Positions 1-13,800 of a stretch of DNA of 64,000 bases are shown here, piece by piece; the stretch's first letter is position 1; the number at the start of each line of letters is the position of its first letter. A program made the translations under genes and the position numbers. The notes under the pieces were generated by a model, which worked only from the letters and a program-made list of their open reading frames with translations, did not search any database and was not told the origin of the DNA. Where the stretch lies: contig JAFREQ010000078.1 of assembly GCA_025331565.1 (NCBI GenBank), positions 744,001 through 808,000 of the forward strand, in the 5' to 3' direction. The stretch comes from Holacanthus passer. Its lineage: Eukaryota > Chordata > Actinopteri > Pomacanthidae.

Positions 1-364
1 ATGCATTTTAATGAGTCAAACCAGGAAGTGGAGCGTTTGTGCTGTCTAGTCTTGCCTCAGAGGGTAACCTCAGGTAGTTTAAATATTTGTGGGTGTTTAC
101 GTTCAATATAAAGTATGTGTGCTTTGTGTGTGTTTGTCCGTGTGGATGGAGTGATGAAAGCATGTCAGGGATACACGGTCTGATGAGTGGAAGTTGAAAA
201 GTGAACTGACAGTAATGGTGAATGTGTGTGTGTATGAAACACAGTGTTAATGATGGTGTTTGATATCAGATGCCTGTGGTGTATTGTACAGAACTGTCAA
301 TTTACGCCCCAATTATGCCCAATCTTGTTGCCCCTCAATTTGTGTGCATGCAACAGACATTCAT

Positions 365-365
<1 letters not shown>

Positions 366-402
<37 letters not shown>
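366..402. repeat. (CA)n microsatellite
   Basis: Pure CA dinucleotide run. Confidence 0.98.
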
Positions 403-404
<2 letters not shown>

Positions 405-560
405 ACACACACAAATGATGCGAGGTGACCTTGAAAAGCGTCTGGATAGCTGGTGTGTGTGTGCGCGCGCGTGTGTGTAGGCGTGTAAATGTATCCCTAG
501 CATTTCCAGCTGAATCAGTAATGAGCATTTCATTACTTCAGCCTCAGTTCCCCAGGGAGG

Positions 561-561
<1 letters not shown>

Positions 562-604
<43 letters not shown>
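562..604. repeat. (AC)n microsatellite
   Basis: Long AC run with a single interruption near its end. Confidence 0.98.
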
Positions 605-612
<8 letters not shown>

Positions 613-2954
613 CGCAGGAAGAGCATGGTGAAAGGTAACTGTGGATTATACCCTCAGCAAGTACTTATCAGAATCAAATTATAAAATGATAGCAAAATGA
701 AAAAAAGCTGAGAGGGAAAGAAAGAGAGTCCTGTGAAAACCGTAGTATATAAATAGTGGTAATATATCTCAACACCAATGACAATGGCTAGTTTCTGAAC
801 ACACAATGTATGTTGGCAATATAGGTAATATGATTCTGACATCCTCCCAACACACTGCATCTCTTAATATTCTTCACTGCTGACATCTTGTTTTTTATGG
901 CCTTAAAGGAAGAGTATTAATAAATTGGCCTGCCGCTCGACTTACTCATTGAGACAAGAATCTATAGACACTAAAATCATCCATGTGTCCCCGGTGGCTC
1001 ATTTGCCGCGATGTTTCCAAGCACTTTAGTGGGCGTGTGCTGCACTATACTGAGCGAGTAAGAAGTCAGCTCTGCCGCTGCTGTAACTTATTGTGAGGGG
1101 ACTCAGATGTTCGATCGATGTTACATTTACATAAAATGGCACATGAATTGTCGGGTTTTACTTTCACAGGTTCCACGTCAAAGGGTGTTTCTACCAAGAG
1201 CAGACCTCACAGACTTGGATCAAACCAGGAAAATACACATACAAGAAGAACCTCAGAAAATTGATTCTGTTTTTGCCCATCAGACAAAACATTTTGGCAT
1301 TTTATAAAATAAATGTAGCTACCAGCTGGTTGTCCAAGGAAGCTTTGTGTTTCTAATATGCTGATTCTTGCAACAAAGCCAATGTGCAATTCATCACTAC
1401 TAATGTCTATCAAGTCATCATGGTCCAATGGATTAAGTCCTATAGGGCAATTTCATTTAAACAAGACTAAGAGTGTACAGAGATGTTCGCTTCTTGTGTG
1501 AGGCTGTACACTCAGTTGAATTTTTGACCTGTTAGCCATGGAGATCCATCCAAAAGTTGTTTTTCACTTAGAACCAAAGTAAGTAGGATTCATCCTCTGG
1601 CGACCATGAATGTCAAAGTTTGGTACCAAGCTATCAGGTGTTGACATATTTCAGTCTGAACCAAAGTGTTGGAATCATGTTGCACTTGAACAAGCCAACT
1701 CATTTGCTTTTGGGTGAAGCTGTAATATGTTTCATGTCCATCATTTTTTACTTTTGGGTTGACAGAAAAGCCGGCAGACAGTGATGCATTATTTATGGTG
1801 CGAGATCAATTCATGGATGCTCACCTGGACTAGGTAAGTTATCAATATACCTGACTAATAGATTCACTTTTGAAATGTAATTCAACCTGCAAAGGATTTA
1901 CAGAACGAAAGGTCTGTTCAATTTGTAGACTGCTTACTATATCTATAACTGCATAATTAAGTGGAATAATCACTTGCTTTTATTGTTGCCGTTACTTATT
2001 GAATTATGGCGGATAACCACCTGGTAAGATGATCTATGCTGTATCTCCATCACCTGCTCCACTGGTCCAGAATCAACCGTGCGGTAACAAGGGCTACAAA
2101 GTAATACTCAGAATAATGGCTAGTTCTTGTTTTCAAATGACTGTAATAACAGTTAACGGTCTGACTCGCAGTGAAGCATCTTCCCAAGGTCACACTCACC
2201 GAGGTTAAGCGTAGCCTCCAGTGGAATCATAAAACCTCAGGAGGAAGTGCGTAGAAAAAACCCCAACAAAAAACGAGCTGAAGACCGCAGCGAGGGACCG
2301 AGCGTGATTGGAGGTGGATGAAAGGATGAACGGGGCATAGCGATTGGTTGAAGGTTGCACATCAACACAGGCCAACGGGGGTGTTGTCCGCTGTGTGTGA
2401 GCGCTCATTTGAATACACGAGGAACGAAGCTGGAGGTAGAGAGAGCAAGACAAAGCAAGGGCAACAGGCTTCTTTCAAAAGGTCAAGCATTGGTGGGGAG
2501 GAGGACTAATAAACAGATGATGTCTAATCAGACTTGCATGAACAAACCCGCTCAGGTTGCAGAGGCAAGCGGGGAGTCAGACAGAGAGACAGGCAAGAAA
2601 ATGGGCAAACAGACAGGATGATAGACAGGCAGGCGGGGAGAGAACAGGACCTGACAGCCAATATAGGAGACCCTTGACAGAGGCTACGGGTGCTGTTGAT
2701 AGCTGGAGTGCAGGGAGTCAGCGGTGCACGTAGATATTCAGGAGATATTCCACGATGTGCAGCTTTTCATGTTAAGTTCAATTCTTTTATCTCGCTCAGG
2801 GTGTGTTGAACAAAACAGACCCTAAGTCGCTTTGAATGAGAGAGACAGTGAGAGCAAAGTGAATGTGTAATTCTTTAATGAGCCGTATCTTTTTTTTTTT
2901 TTTTTTTTTTTTTAAATCCCCGAGGATCTATCATTTTAACTCTACTGCTTATTA

Positions 2955-2957
<3 letters not shown>

Positions 2958-3011
<54 letters not shown>
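2958..3011. repeat. (CA)n microsatellite
   Basis: A 54-bp CA run; a GT run on the same strand lies about 115 bp downstream. Confidence 0.98.
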
Positions 3012-3012
<1 letters not shown>

Positions 3013-3120
3013 CATGGGAGCACTATCACTTATGACTTCCCTTTCTCTCTGCACCGACTGTTACCCCCTATCATCCTCTCCTGTATCTGCTCCTCCCTTG
3101 ATTTCTGTGTGTTTATGTGG

Positions 3121-3125
<5 letters not shown>

Positions 3126-3160
<35 letters not shown>
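3126..3160. repeat. (TG)n microsatellite
   Basis: TG run complementary to the CA run at 2958-3011; the pair could form a hairpin. Confidence 0.98.
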
Positions 3161-3162
<2 letters not shown>

Positions 3163-5342
3163 CAGTTCCAGTCAATATACCCCAAGCTGTGAGACTCGGG
3201 TAACATAAGCAAAATAAAACCGCAGCATCGAGGCCAAACAGTAGGAGGAAGAAAACAGCAAGATTATGACTAACACAGAAATCTCATTGATCGCACAAAT
3301 TCAGTTTATGTGCTATTCATTTGCTTTTCTAAATGCATTTTGGAGGAAACATAATTGCTGCTGAGACTTTCACTGGCAAAGGTTTTTATGTGACATCCAG
3401 ACCTGACAAAAGTCAGAGGGAGCAGGTTAGAGACTTCAGGCTTCGAACAGTTTAAGGATAAAGTTGGCAGTATTCTATATTCACATTCCTTGAAAAGATC
3501 CAAACCAACAATGTGTCAGTCCGTCTCTCAATACTTTCTGACTTCTGTAACCTGTCAGCTCTGAGCCCATTCATTACCAAAGTCATGATTAGAAACGTAT
3601 TTTTTAAAGAGGCTAAACAAATTCAATTAAAGCAGGTGTTTCAATGTTACTCAAAAAGGAATGAATTGTGTATTTGATGGGGACCTTTTTTATCTGTAGT
3701 ATGCTAGTATAAGTATTAATGGTGAATTGATTTAAAATGCCCATGTTCATCTTTAAAACAGGAGGATGTCATAACTGTGTGATTCATTAATGTCCTTTTA
3801 ATAGTTTTTGGACCACAGTGGAGATAGAAGGCGTAGAATAAGAGATATCAGGCTTTGGATACACAAACAATACTTGTTAGTGGGATCAGTTCATTGTTGG
3901 TTTTGGCCTTTTGATGGGATTTGTTGACAATAAGAAGAATGTAGATCATCCACATTTGTTCTTTAAGGTAAGGGGAAGATGGTGGTTTATGGTTAGGTAC
4001 TGAAAAAGTGAACATGTCTCACATCGTGTTTTAAATCAGCTGGACTTTTCAGTGTTTAAGTAAGACCACGACCACAATGCTTTAGTAGCAGGTGGAGACA
4101 TTTATAGGGAAAACAAATGTGCTGATAGTGAACATTTTGGGTGCAGGTTGCATTATTGTTGTCGACTGTTGACTACTTGAAAATAAAGCATAATAAGAAG
4201 AAAATGCAGTCTGTATTTCCAGAGAAAAGCTGCTGTATCAGTAAGACTGCATCCATGACATGTTTTACACCCGAATGTCCTCCCGTGCATCACATGTACA
4301 AAGGAAGCACTTTCATTTTACAGGCCTGAGCAATCTGATGCAAAGGCTCGCTCTGACAACTTTTATAGTCACGGCGCAGATCAGGGGCCTCGCCAGACTT
4401 TTTTATTGTTGTTTCTGGCTCCCTTTAGACGGACGCTTATTAATGCAGATCAAACTGTCCGTGGGCAGAGTGGTAACATGTTCACAGTGGAAAACAGCGG
4501 TCTTTCCCTTTAAGATGCAATAGCTTCTACAGGCTTTGTGAATCTGGCCCCAGGGAAGTGGGGGAGAGGCCAGAGGAGCCAGGCAGAGATGATTGAGGGA
4601 AGATACTTTGAACCAGGACAATGAATAGAAAATGGTTCGGCAATGTATAATATCCCGTTGTTTGTCAGTTATTATAGGATTATGATGAGAGCCAAACACT
4701 GACAGCCTTTTAACTGCAAATTAAACTATGCTTAATGAGATTGCCAAGGTATTATGATGCAAAGGAGGTAATGAGATTTTCAGAGAGCATGATGCAAAAA
4801 TTCAGTATGTTACTTGGGCAAAAGAGAGAGATGGCAAAGAAATCCCCCCACATCTCTCTCTCTCTCTCTCTCTCCCCCTCTATCTCTTTCTCTTTCTTCA
4901 TTGTCATCAAATAAGCACCCATGGGAAGACGGACCACCTGGTAACCATGGTTACAGGGATCGAGTGCCCCTCGCGAGTACACATTCACACACGCACACAC
5001 AGATGCGCACACACACACACACACAAATACATCTTGTACTTGGTAAAGACACAACACACAACAAACCTGCTGAAAATTTGTTTCTCCATCAGATTAGCTT
5101 GGCTGTTTTTGGACAACATGAATCTGTGAGACGTTTAGTCATAAAGGGGATTTTGTAAGTGGCTTCAAACTATGAAAGCATGGTCTCTTATGGGAAACGG
5201 ATGGTGCTTACCAGACTAGACTGGCATTCGTGGTTGTAATGTGACTCAGTGATACCTGCAGGTGAAAATATCCCCACCTCTGCATCATCAACCACCACCA
5301 AAACACAGCAATTACGGTGACACAGCATTTCATTTGTTACAC

Positions 5343-5390
5343 AGAAGAGAAGAGAAGAGAAGAGAAGAGAAGAGAAGAGAAGAGAAGAGA
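5343..5390. repeat. (AGAAG)n pentanucleotide microsatellite
   Basis: About nine to ten copies of the 5-bp unit AGAAG. Confidence 0.95.
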
Positions 5391-7678
5391 CGAGAAGCTG
5401 TGATTACATTTACATTATTGACATTATGGGACCTGGATATGTCTGGGGAGACAGAGAGATTGGAGAAGGGGCAGTTGAAGAAGGGATTGTGCCGGTTTGA
5501 GGAGAAAAAAATCAATCAGTTTAATCTCGGTGAATTTAAGGGGAGGGGAGGAGGAGAAATGACTGAATGAAGAAAGAAGAAGTAAGAGAGAGAAAAAACT
5601 CTACAGAATAATAACTCTGTACCAGACTGCGATAAATGACATCTGTGACATGGCATAATAATAATGAATGGCTACTAAAGTTAACTATGAAAGATGTGTC
5701 TGATGTGTGACAGTAATGCAGGACTCCATAGCAAATTTAGCAAATTTATAGGCGCATATCATCTTTTATTCACATAAAAGCTGGTGAAGCTGGTGAACAA
5801 AACTGATTTTTTTTTTTTTTTGCATGTACCTAATCTGCAGTATAACATTGAGTTCAAAACAAAAAATGACTACAATGTAAGAGCAAGAACTACAGTATCG
5901 GCTTTTCTGGCTGGACTTCACTGCCAAACCTTCATAACATGGCACAGCAGTGCCAAGTTAAACTCTCTGCTTTTAAGTGCTCATATGTCGAGGTGGCTGC
6001 CTCTTTCCTTTGCTTTTGAACTGCGAACACTGTTTGCCAAGTGATTCTCCCTCCCTGGCTGAGATCAACTTGTAAATGGACTTAAATCAAATAATAATAG
6101 CCCGTGTACTGTCTCAGCATGACTGAAATAACTTCTCACTGTTAAGTGGCCCACATAAATAAAACACATGCTTGGCACTGAGGTGTTGAAGTTTGACTGA
6201 GCTCCTGGCTGCACCACCTCCACCTCTCATCCTCCACTTCTCTTGTCCTCCTCTTTATAATTCAACAAAGCCTGAATGTCATAAAAAATAATTACAAGAC
6301 AGGAAGAATATGTTTGTCTGCCCAGAGACAGACAGGGAGATGGACATGAGTTCAATCATGTGTGTGTTAAAGAAAACAGTGGGTTGATACTGAGAAAGTT
6401 ATTATAAGTCGAGAAGGAGCAAGCCACTGGATCCGTTTCAGCCGGTCGGGCAGAGAACTGGGCCATCCATAAAACATGGTGGATTACACACAAAGACACT
6501 GCGGCAACAGATGTACCTCCTGCATACACACAAACACACTGAAATCACACAGCACATGTCGGGCATGCACGCACATACAAGAGGCCGTAAACACGCATTT
6601 GCTCACACACGTCCACACACTGGCAAACGCTCTCTTTCTCACGCGAGCACAGTTTTGTTTCTGCGCTCTTCCCGTTCCTGCGAGATAATAAGCTCCACAT
6701 TTCAGCGATTCAGATTTGGAGAAGTGGTTTGTAGGGCTGAATTTTAAAGAGAGAGAGGGAGTCAGAGAGCACGGACGGGCAGATTTAGTGGCAAAAGGAA
6801 AAAAAATAAAAAATAAATTGATTTGATGGTGTTCATACATTAAGTCAGAACTACTGATTTAGTGGACAGGACAGGAATAAAAAGCACAAATATCTCAAAA
6901 AAACAAATGACCCTCTGTGATTTGTGTGGCTGATACTGCATCAGCCAGACTTTCAGCCTCGGTGCGTGTGAGCCTTGTTTATATGCATAGAGATGCCATC
7001 AAGCGAGGAGACATGCAGAAAATCCCCTTTTGTCACTTATTGTGATTCTTTCTCCAGGAATTCATTGTGGCTTGAGAGACACGATCCCCACACGCCGCCA
7101 CCAGCTCAGTAAATCATAACCAGCAATTTTCTCTGTAAATAGCCAGCGTACCAGTTTCAGGCCCAGCGGGAGACATGGGTTTCCACACATCTGACACATC
7201 AAGGTTAGTCTAAAGGGTATGACGAACATACTAACAAACACCTTACTTTGAAAGCTGTGAAATAAGGGGGCGATGCAGTTGTAAGACCACAAACGTTTAA
7301 GGCGGCATAAATGTTTTATCCTGTCGCGAACACAGAACTACTGTATCGACAGTGTTTGCATGTTTCAAACATAATCCTGACTATTACCTCCTGTCATTTG
7401 CATTGAAATATTGTGGTTTATAATTGTCTAAATGAACTTAACTCTCACTAAGGGTTTACAGCGTGAGATCTTAAATACAGTTTTGTTCTTGTAAAACACA
7501 CACATGAAAATCCCCCGTTTGACTCAGTAGTCTTAATTTGGATACTTTAGTTAATGTCATAACTTTGATACTTAGATGATGCTTAGATACTTATTGCAAG
7601 ATTAGCTTTCTCAATCGACCCAATGCTACATCAAATCCCTTCACTTCAACAGCAATCTTTACTAGCACGTACCTACAG

Positions 7679-8306
7679 CAGAGGTTCCCAAACTTTTTTT
7701 ACATTACGGATCATTTTTATAATCACAAGGTATAAAATGTGTATTGGGCTTTTTATCCCTCCGGACTCTCGAGCTTTCTCAAATTCTCACAAAGGTTTTT
7801 TTTTGTTGGAGCAGTAACAGTTTCAACATCCCATTAGAGTTATGCACAGGCCTGAAACTACCTGAAACCCAGCCTGACTCAAACCAAAATCCAAAACATT
7901 AGCTTTGCTGCATTTTATCCATTATATTTAATGCCTGGCCAGGCTAAATCAAAGAGAGAGAGAGAGAGAGAGAGAGAGACAAATTCATTAAGTTAAATTT
8001 GAAAATAACTAAACCTGAACCCAACCTGAAGTCTTATCTAACAAAATACCTGAAAGTCAAAACATTGTCATGACCCACTGGGTTCAGGTCTGGTAGCAGA
8101 ACTGAGTGACTAATGAGGAACTGATTACCCTGCTCATTGATGACCTGCTTTAGTTTTAAAACACTACCTTCTTGTAGGCTCAACAAGGAGAAGTTAATTA
8201 CTACACAAATAACCAGCGAAGTTCGAAAATTGTTAGTTTCTTTCATCTAATCATATTGTTTCCTCGTGTCCTGGTAAGTCCGTGGCCTGAGGGTAGGGAA
8301 CCACTG
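7679..8306. mobile_element. Non-autonomous hAT-type DNA transposon with 8-bp target duplication
   Basis: The left end reads CAGAGGTTCCCAAAC and the right end GGGAACCACTG. The ends are inverted repeats (CAGAGGTTCC against CAGTGGTTCC, 9 of 10). Both sides are flanked by the identical octamer ACCTACAG (7671-7678 and 8307-8314), the duplication length typical of hAT transposases. The 628-bp interior has no transposase frame, but has an internal (AG)n run. Confidence 0.88.
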
Positions 8307-10627
8307 ACCTACAGTTCAGTATCATAAAGGACGAACAACAACACTCCTACGTCACTGTAGGGTCACACACTCATGAGTACAGTAATGACGAGGACAGTGC
8401 AGTCAATGACCTTTGACCCTATTACATCCTGCCCTGGGGGCGGAGATCCCATCACCCGTTGACATCACATGCGACCTCGTGGGCGACGGGTAACAAGGTG
8501 ATGATGCAGAAGAATGAGCCCCGGTTTAGTAAATTATGACGATCAATCCCATGAAACAAGAACGCCTCCAATAATTAAACTTCAGTTATATTTTTTCTAT
8601 TCTGTTCCAGCACAATTTCCATTTCATACATTAGAAACAAACACTGATATGATGTTATCAGTTTGACCTGAAAATAATTGGCCGGGGTCTTCACCAGTAC
8701 GACCGCACACTCCAGTCACAAAGCACTCGTGTCATGGAAAGTTCCGTCACCATAAAGGTGGCCGGGGTCTCCTCGTATGTTGACCAGTTAATCAACATAT
8801 GTGTTTTTCCAGCTAAAGATAGACATGGGCAGTAAAGCTTTCCACAGCCTATAGAGGAGCTGCAGTATGTGAGCAGCCTTTGAGGACTGTTTGTCCTACA
8901 GGCCTTTGATTTGAGATGACATTGATATTTGATAAAATACTGGATGTGTTTGTTCTTACTGTGAGGGAACACAAACGGTTTCTACAGTACATAAAATAAT
9001 CTGTGCAAACCATCTGCTGAGTCTGATAAAACTAGTTGAAGTCTATTTTCTGAATTAGCCTCTTACTATAAACAATGGGGTCATACATAAGCATCGTGCC
9101 ACGCTAGAATGATGCTGATCAATTTACATAACAGATGTCTGTGATGTGGTTTTGTCTGCGTTCTTCTCACTAATTTGAAATGGATGGGAAAAAAAGGTGA
9201 TGTCATTTCCAGGGCTGAAGTTACCACTGAGGATGATGTCAGGCCTTCTGTAGTTTTTGAGGGGAATTTGGCAACATGAGCTGTAATTTGCATTTTAGAA
9301 TTAAAAGACAAAAAATGCTGATTTTGCTGACCTCCAGTGGTTTAACTTCTCATCATGCCGCAGTGATGTCAAAGCGTACTTCACGGAGCGTCAGTACACC
9401 GTGACATCACTGTTGGGTTCACAGAGGACAGTGAACGCAGCTTTTCATCTGTGTTTAGTTACTTTTTAAAGTTGTGGGATTATCAAAAACATTTTTAAAC
9501 TTGGCGCTTTGACTTTTTTCAAATTCAAGAAATATGTAAATTAAATACATGTACATATATGTATTGCATGAATTAAAATAAGTATTAATGAACAAAACAA
9601 AAGATAAAATGGTTGTATTAATATGAAAAACATCCAAATTTATTTTAAAAAAATCAAAGGCTTTTTCAAGCATCTGGCCTCAGTATTTCTAAAATTCTGG
9701 CTACATTCTGGTCACATATGTCTTCACATGAATCAGAATTTAGCTATACTAATAATTACTGTCAATCAGCTCTGACAGACATGCTAATGTCATGCAAAGT
9801 CATGCTAATTCATTTGAGTGATTTTGACTGATTTGATTGTTGAGTGTTTAGCTTTTTCACTTTGATTGTGGCTTTATTATTGAGACTGAGATACTTCAGA
9901 CCTTAAATGCTTACAGGTTACAGTTCCTCTCATATTTTAAAAGCCTCTGCAATGCATAGATATTTTTTGGAAACTCCACCTATATAAAAAAAAACCCATT
10001 CACCCACTGCAACTGCCCAACAATTTAAATAATTGCAAATTTTAACTACATGCACTCTGTGGGATTGCCTCAAGGCTCCTTGAGGTCCACAGATGTCCCT
10101 GTGACACCCATGTATTATGTATAAGCATAAGCACGATGAATAAGTCAAGAGATAAATGAATAATTACAGTTTATTTTTCCATTTCTGTTTTTGGGTTGAC
10201 CTGGTTGTTGGTGCATCCTTTATTCTTGGCCGAGGAGGAAGTGAACTGCTGAGACCAGCAGAAAGAGAGATGGAAAAAGAGAGGGAGTAAGAGAGAGAGA
10301 GAGAGAGGGAGGACAGTTGAATCCATCTCTCAGTGTTATCCCTCCCTCTGGGCATTTCCCTGCTGGCACAAGATATGTGGAGGCTGCAGCATTTTAAAAC
10401 CTCCACCATGCCAATGAACTGTGTGTGTGTGTTGTCTTTTATTTATGATGGGCGTGTGTATGTACAGATATATACAGTATATGCTGTGTGTTATGTATGA
10501 ATCAGAACCCCTATATTTGTACAACCACAGGACGAGCTTGCAAGTGTGTACCAATTTGTGTGTATATGTGTGGGTGTATGTTTGGTAATGTTTGTTCCTC
10601 TATTTTTGCATGGCTGCTTGTCTCTGC

Positions 10628-10659
<32 letters not shown>

Positions 10660-10668
10660 ATGACTCAC

Positions 10669-10810
10669 CGCTCTCCTCACCAGATGCTTCACAGCCGTCT
10701 TCATCATCACAGTCATCTCCGCTGCCTCTGTCTGTCTGTGCGCTCCCTCCCTCCTCTTCCTCCACCTTTCCTCTGGTTTTGCTCGCCCAGCCCAGCTCCA
10801 CTAACAGCTC
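10669..10810 (-). CDS. gpc5: gpc5 coding exon 9 (heparan sulfate attachment region)
   Basis: A 142-nt exon, phase 0 to 1, with a TTATTAG acceptor and GTGAGT donor. It encodes an acidic stretch with Ser-Gly dipeptides: GSGDDCDDEDGCEASGEESG. This mirrors the GPC5 motif SGDCDDEDGCGGSGSGE, the canonical glycosaminoglycan attachment region. The phase-1 donor shows at least one more exon follows. Confidence 0.88.
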
Positions 10811-13800
10811 CTAATAAAAGACACACACACAACTAAATACATTACATATACACTTCTAAAACACACATGGATACAGGACTCAACTACTGGATGGATTGAC
10901 ATAGACGTTTTTACATTCATGGTCCCCAGAGGATGAATCTTACAGACTTTGGTGATCCCCTGACTCTCTGACCTCTAGTGCCACCATGAGGCTGACATGT
11001 GGTTTTGACTGATATGTCTCAGCAACATGGACTGCCTTGAAATTCGGCACAGACATTCAAGGCCCCCTCAGGATAAACTGTGATCACTTAATGATCCATC
11101 CCAGTCTCACACCAAAGCATGTTATAGACCCACAATAGTCAGTGGTGAAACCAATAGTCAGCTGATTGTTTCCAGAAAGTAGTTATTTTATCCTACTAAA
11201 ACTAAAACTTTTCCTAAAACTATCTTTTCCTAATCCTTACCAAGTAGTTTTGGTGCCTAAACACATGTGTATATCACCCGAAAGGTTTCTCAGCAAGCTT
11301 TATTTTCAAAGTCCAACCAGACTCATATTTATTATTACTAACTTTATCACATAATGAGAACATTCTTTTCATGCCCAGATGAGGCAAAATATTATACTAT
11401 GGATTACTGTGTGTCTATTAAAGGCTTTGTTGTGATAGTGGGTTAAATGATCCACTGACTTTTCATCCAGCAGCATCATCACGTGAGAACGGCAATTAGT
11501 CTAACACTTTGCTTAATTACTAAATATCTGCAAAACTAATGATGTACATATCAGCTTCAGCTGTACTTTGTGTTTTACACTTATTAGCAAATGTGTTCCC
11601 GCTAAAAGGCTTAATTGATTACATGTGAAACGTCAGCACGTCATTGTGAGCAAGCAGAGCCTGACAGAGCTGCTAGCGTGGCTATAGATTCTTGTTACAC
11701 TATATGTATTTAGTTAATCTGAGAATCAGTTACAGTGAGTGCAAAGGAGAATATGCTTCAAATCACAAACATTACAAACGCCGAAAGTAAAAAGGTCAAA
11801 GGTCAGCAATGTAGTGTGCTCTGATAATATTTCATTGATCATGATACAAGAGCAATCATATACGAGAAATGCTAAAGATAAAACAAACAAGGGATGTTTT
11901 TCCGTAATATTATTCCCTCTAAAGGCACCACATGGTCAGAAAAACATCTTTGCACACAGGAGCATGTGCAAAAACACTAAAGAACAGGAAGAAATACACA
12001 CACACACACACGCAGGTCAGAGAGCACACTAAAGGGTAATTGAGGTCATGCTATCTCTGCTGGAATCCATATTCTCTACTCCCTCAGTTAAGTCACAGTG
12101 TGGATGCTGTGGCATGTTACATAATTGTGATGCCGGGTGAAAACCTCAGGTCTCCTAATGATTAACTACTGAGGGAAAAAAAAATACCCAAAAAATCCAC
12201 TCAGTCAAATATTGAGTTTTGGCTGAGTTTCAATCAACGGTTGTAGAATCTGACTAACTCATAAAGTATGACGCAAACTTTTTGTCCGAGTACGAAACTA
12301 TGAAGCAGTTATTAGGTTTTCGCACATACACAGCGACAGGAAGATATAATTGGTTCACAGTATGATGAATGTGTATCGTAGAGAGTCAAGGTGGGTAATA
12401 TATGAATTCAAGCTGAAAGCAGAGATAAGGCAAACGGCCACCAGTTTTATAAAGGAAAAAGATATATTGTGCTGACATTTTATTCTATTTTATTTTCCCC
12501 TGAGATAACATTTCTATACACAGCATACGGCGCAGCTGATGCCACCAAGATTGCAGCATCTATCGTAATGATTTATATTACCTTACACTGGTGAACACTG
12601 TCTGGCAAATTAAATACTACAAAGGCCAAATTGTGAGTCAACTGTTTGGGAGTTTATAATTACAAACATTTTTTTAGAACTTCATTGTCACGCAGGGTAA
12701 GAGGAGTCATAATAATGATTCCTCAGGTAAGTTGCTTGTTGCAGCCAAAATTCATTTTGATTTCTAGAATTGAAAGATGCCTTGCAAATATAAGTCCTGA
12801 GTGAGTACGCACATAGCGGACATTACTCTTCACAGTGTGACTGAAAATGTGCAGCAGTAGACCTACACATAATAATACTGAGCAAAAATGTGTGTCTTTG
12901 ACCGGAAGAAGGAGAAACAAAGTTAGAGTTGAATATGTCACGTCAACAGACAAGACTTCAATAGACGTTTCACAAACAGGGCTGCTTTTATTATATATGC
13001 ATGATATTTAAACCTATGCTGTTGCTTTATATTTTGAGGAAGCACCAAATTGTGCAGGGTGTATTTTTTGCAAATTTTTAACAGCTTTGAAATCGCAATG
13101 GGTGACATTGTCTGTGTAGGATGAGTTTCCCTGCTCAATGGATGCAGGTTGGATACATAAGGAGAGACATCTGGCCTACACTGTACAGTAGGTGTGGGGC
13201 AGCCAGGGAGCGAAGGGGAACCAAGGTTATTATGTGACAGCATGTCCGAAGGGACATGGAGACAGACTAGACTGTGTGTGGTGATTCACCATCGTGTCAT
13301 CCGACTGCAAATGAGGGCTGAGGGAGGACAAAAATACATTACAGCAATGTTTCCACCAGCACGGTGTTTTCTTAGTCATGTGGAAAGGCTAGAATTTAAA
13401 GAGAATTTGGGTCGAGTGGAAGTGAAACTCTCCAGTGAAAGCAATAGATAAAATTATTCAGGGGTGGCATCTCCAGAGTGGTCTGTCCTATCTAATTAAT
13501 GACAAGAGGAAAACGTACAGTATAGTAAATTGGTTTCTAAGGTGAGAACTTTTGGTTTTGTCTTTGGATGGGACACCAATTATAATATTACTTCTTTTTC
13601 CAGTTATCCCACAATCAACACTTTAATTGGCAAAGTACCATTGTTTGGTTAAGATATTTTCTACAAGTAAACAAAGATGATGAATGGTGGCAGTACCTTT
13701 ACTACTTAATTGGAACATATTTGAAACACTATATATAAGATAGTTTGTTGTTCGTGAAATGTCAATGGTTGACAAAAAGGTTCTGCAGAATTCTTCATTA

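Larger units (their letters stand above)
1..10668. other. Last gpc5 intron or downstream sequence; no gene recognised
   Basis: No coding exon was supported on either strand. It holds several CA/GT microsatellites, a (GAAGA)n tract, a 24-base T run at about 2890-2913 and one clear hAT-type element (separate entries). The missing gpc5 terminal exon could be hidden here. Confidence 0.6.

Noticed and set aside
244..631. Overlapping 68-109 residue frames on both strands
   Set aside because: They are translations of CA/GT microsatellites (His-Thr and Cys-Val runs), with no splice or family support.
4814..5158. Plus-strand 114-residue frame
   Set aside because: Built from CT and CA repeats; no family match.
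10164..10409. Minus-strand frame as the missing gpc5 last exon
   Set aside because: Low-complexity Ser/Leu from a CT tract; in the required phase the exon gives only a few residues before a stop and no GPI signal.
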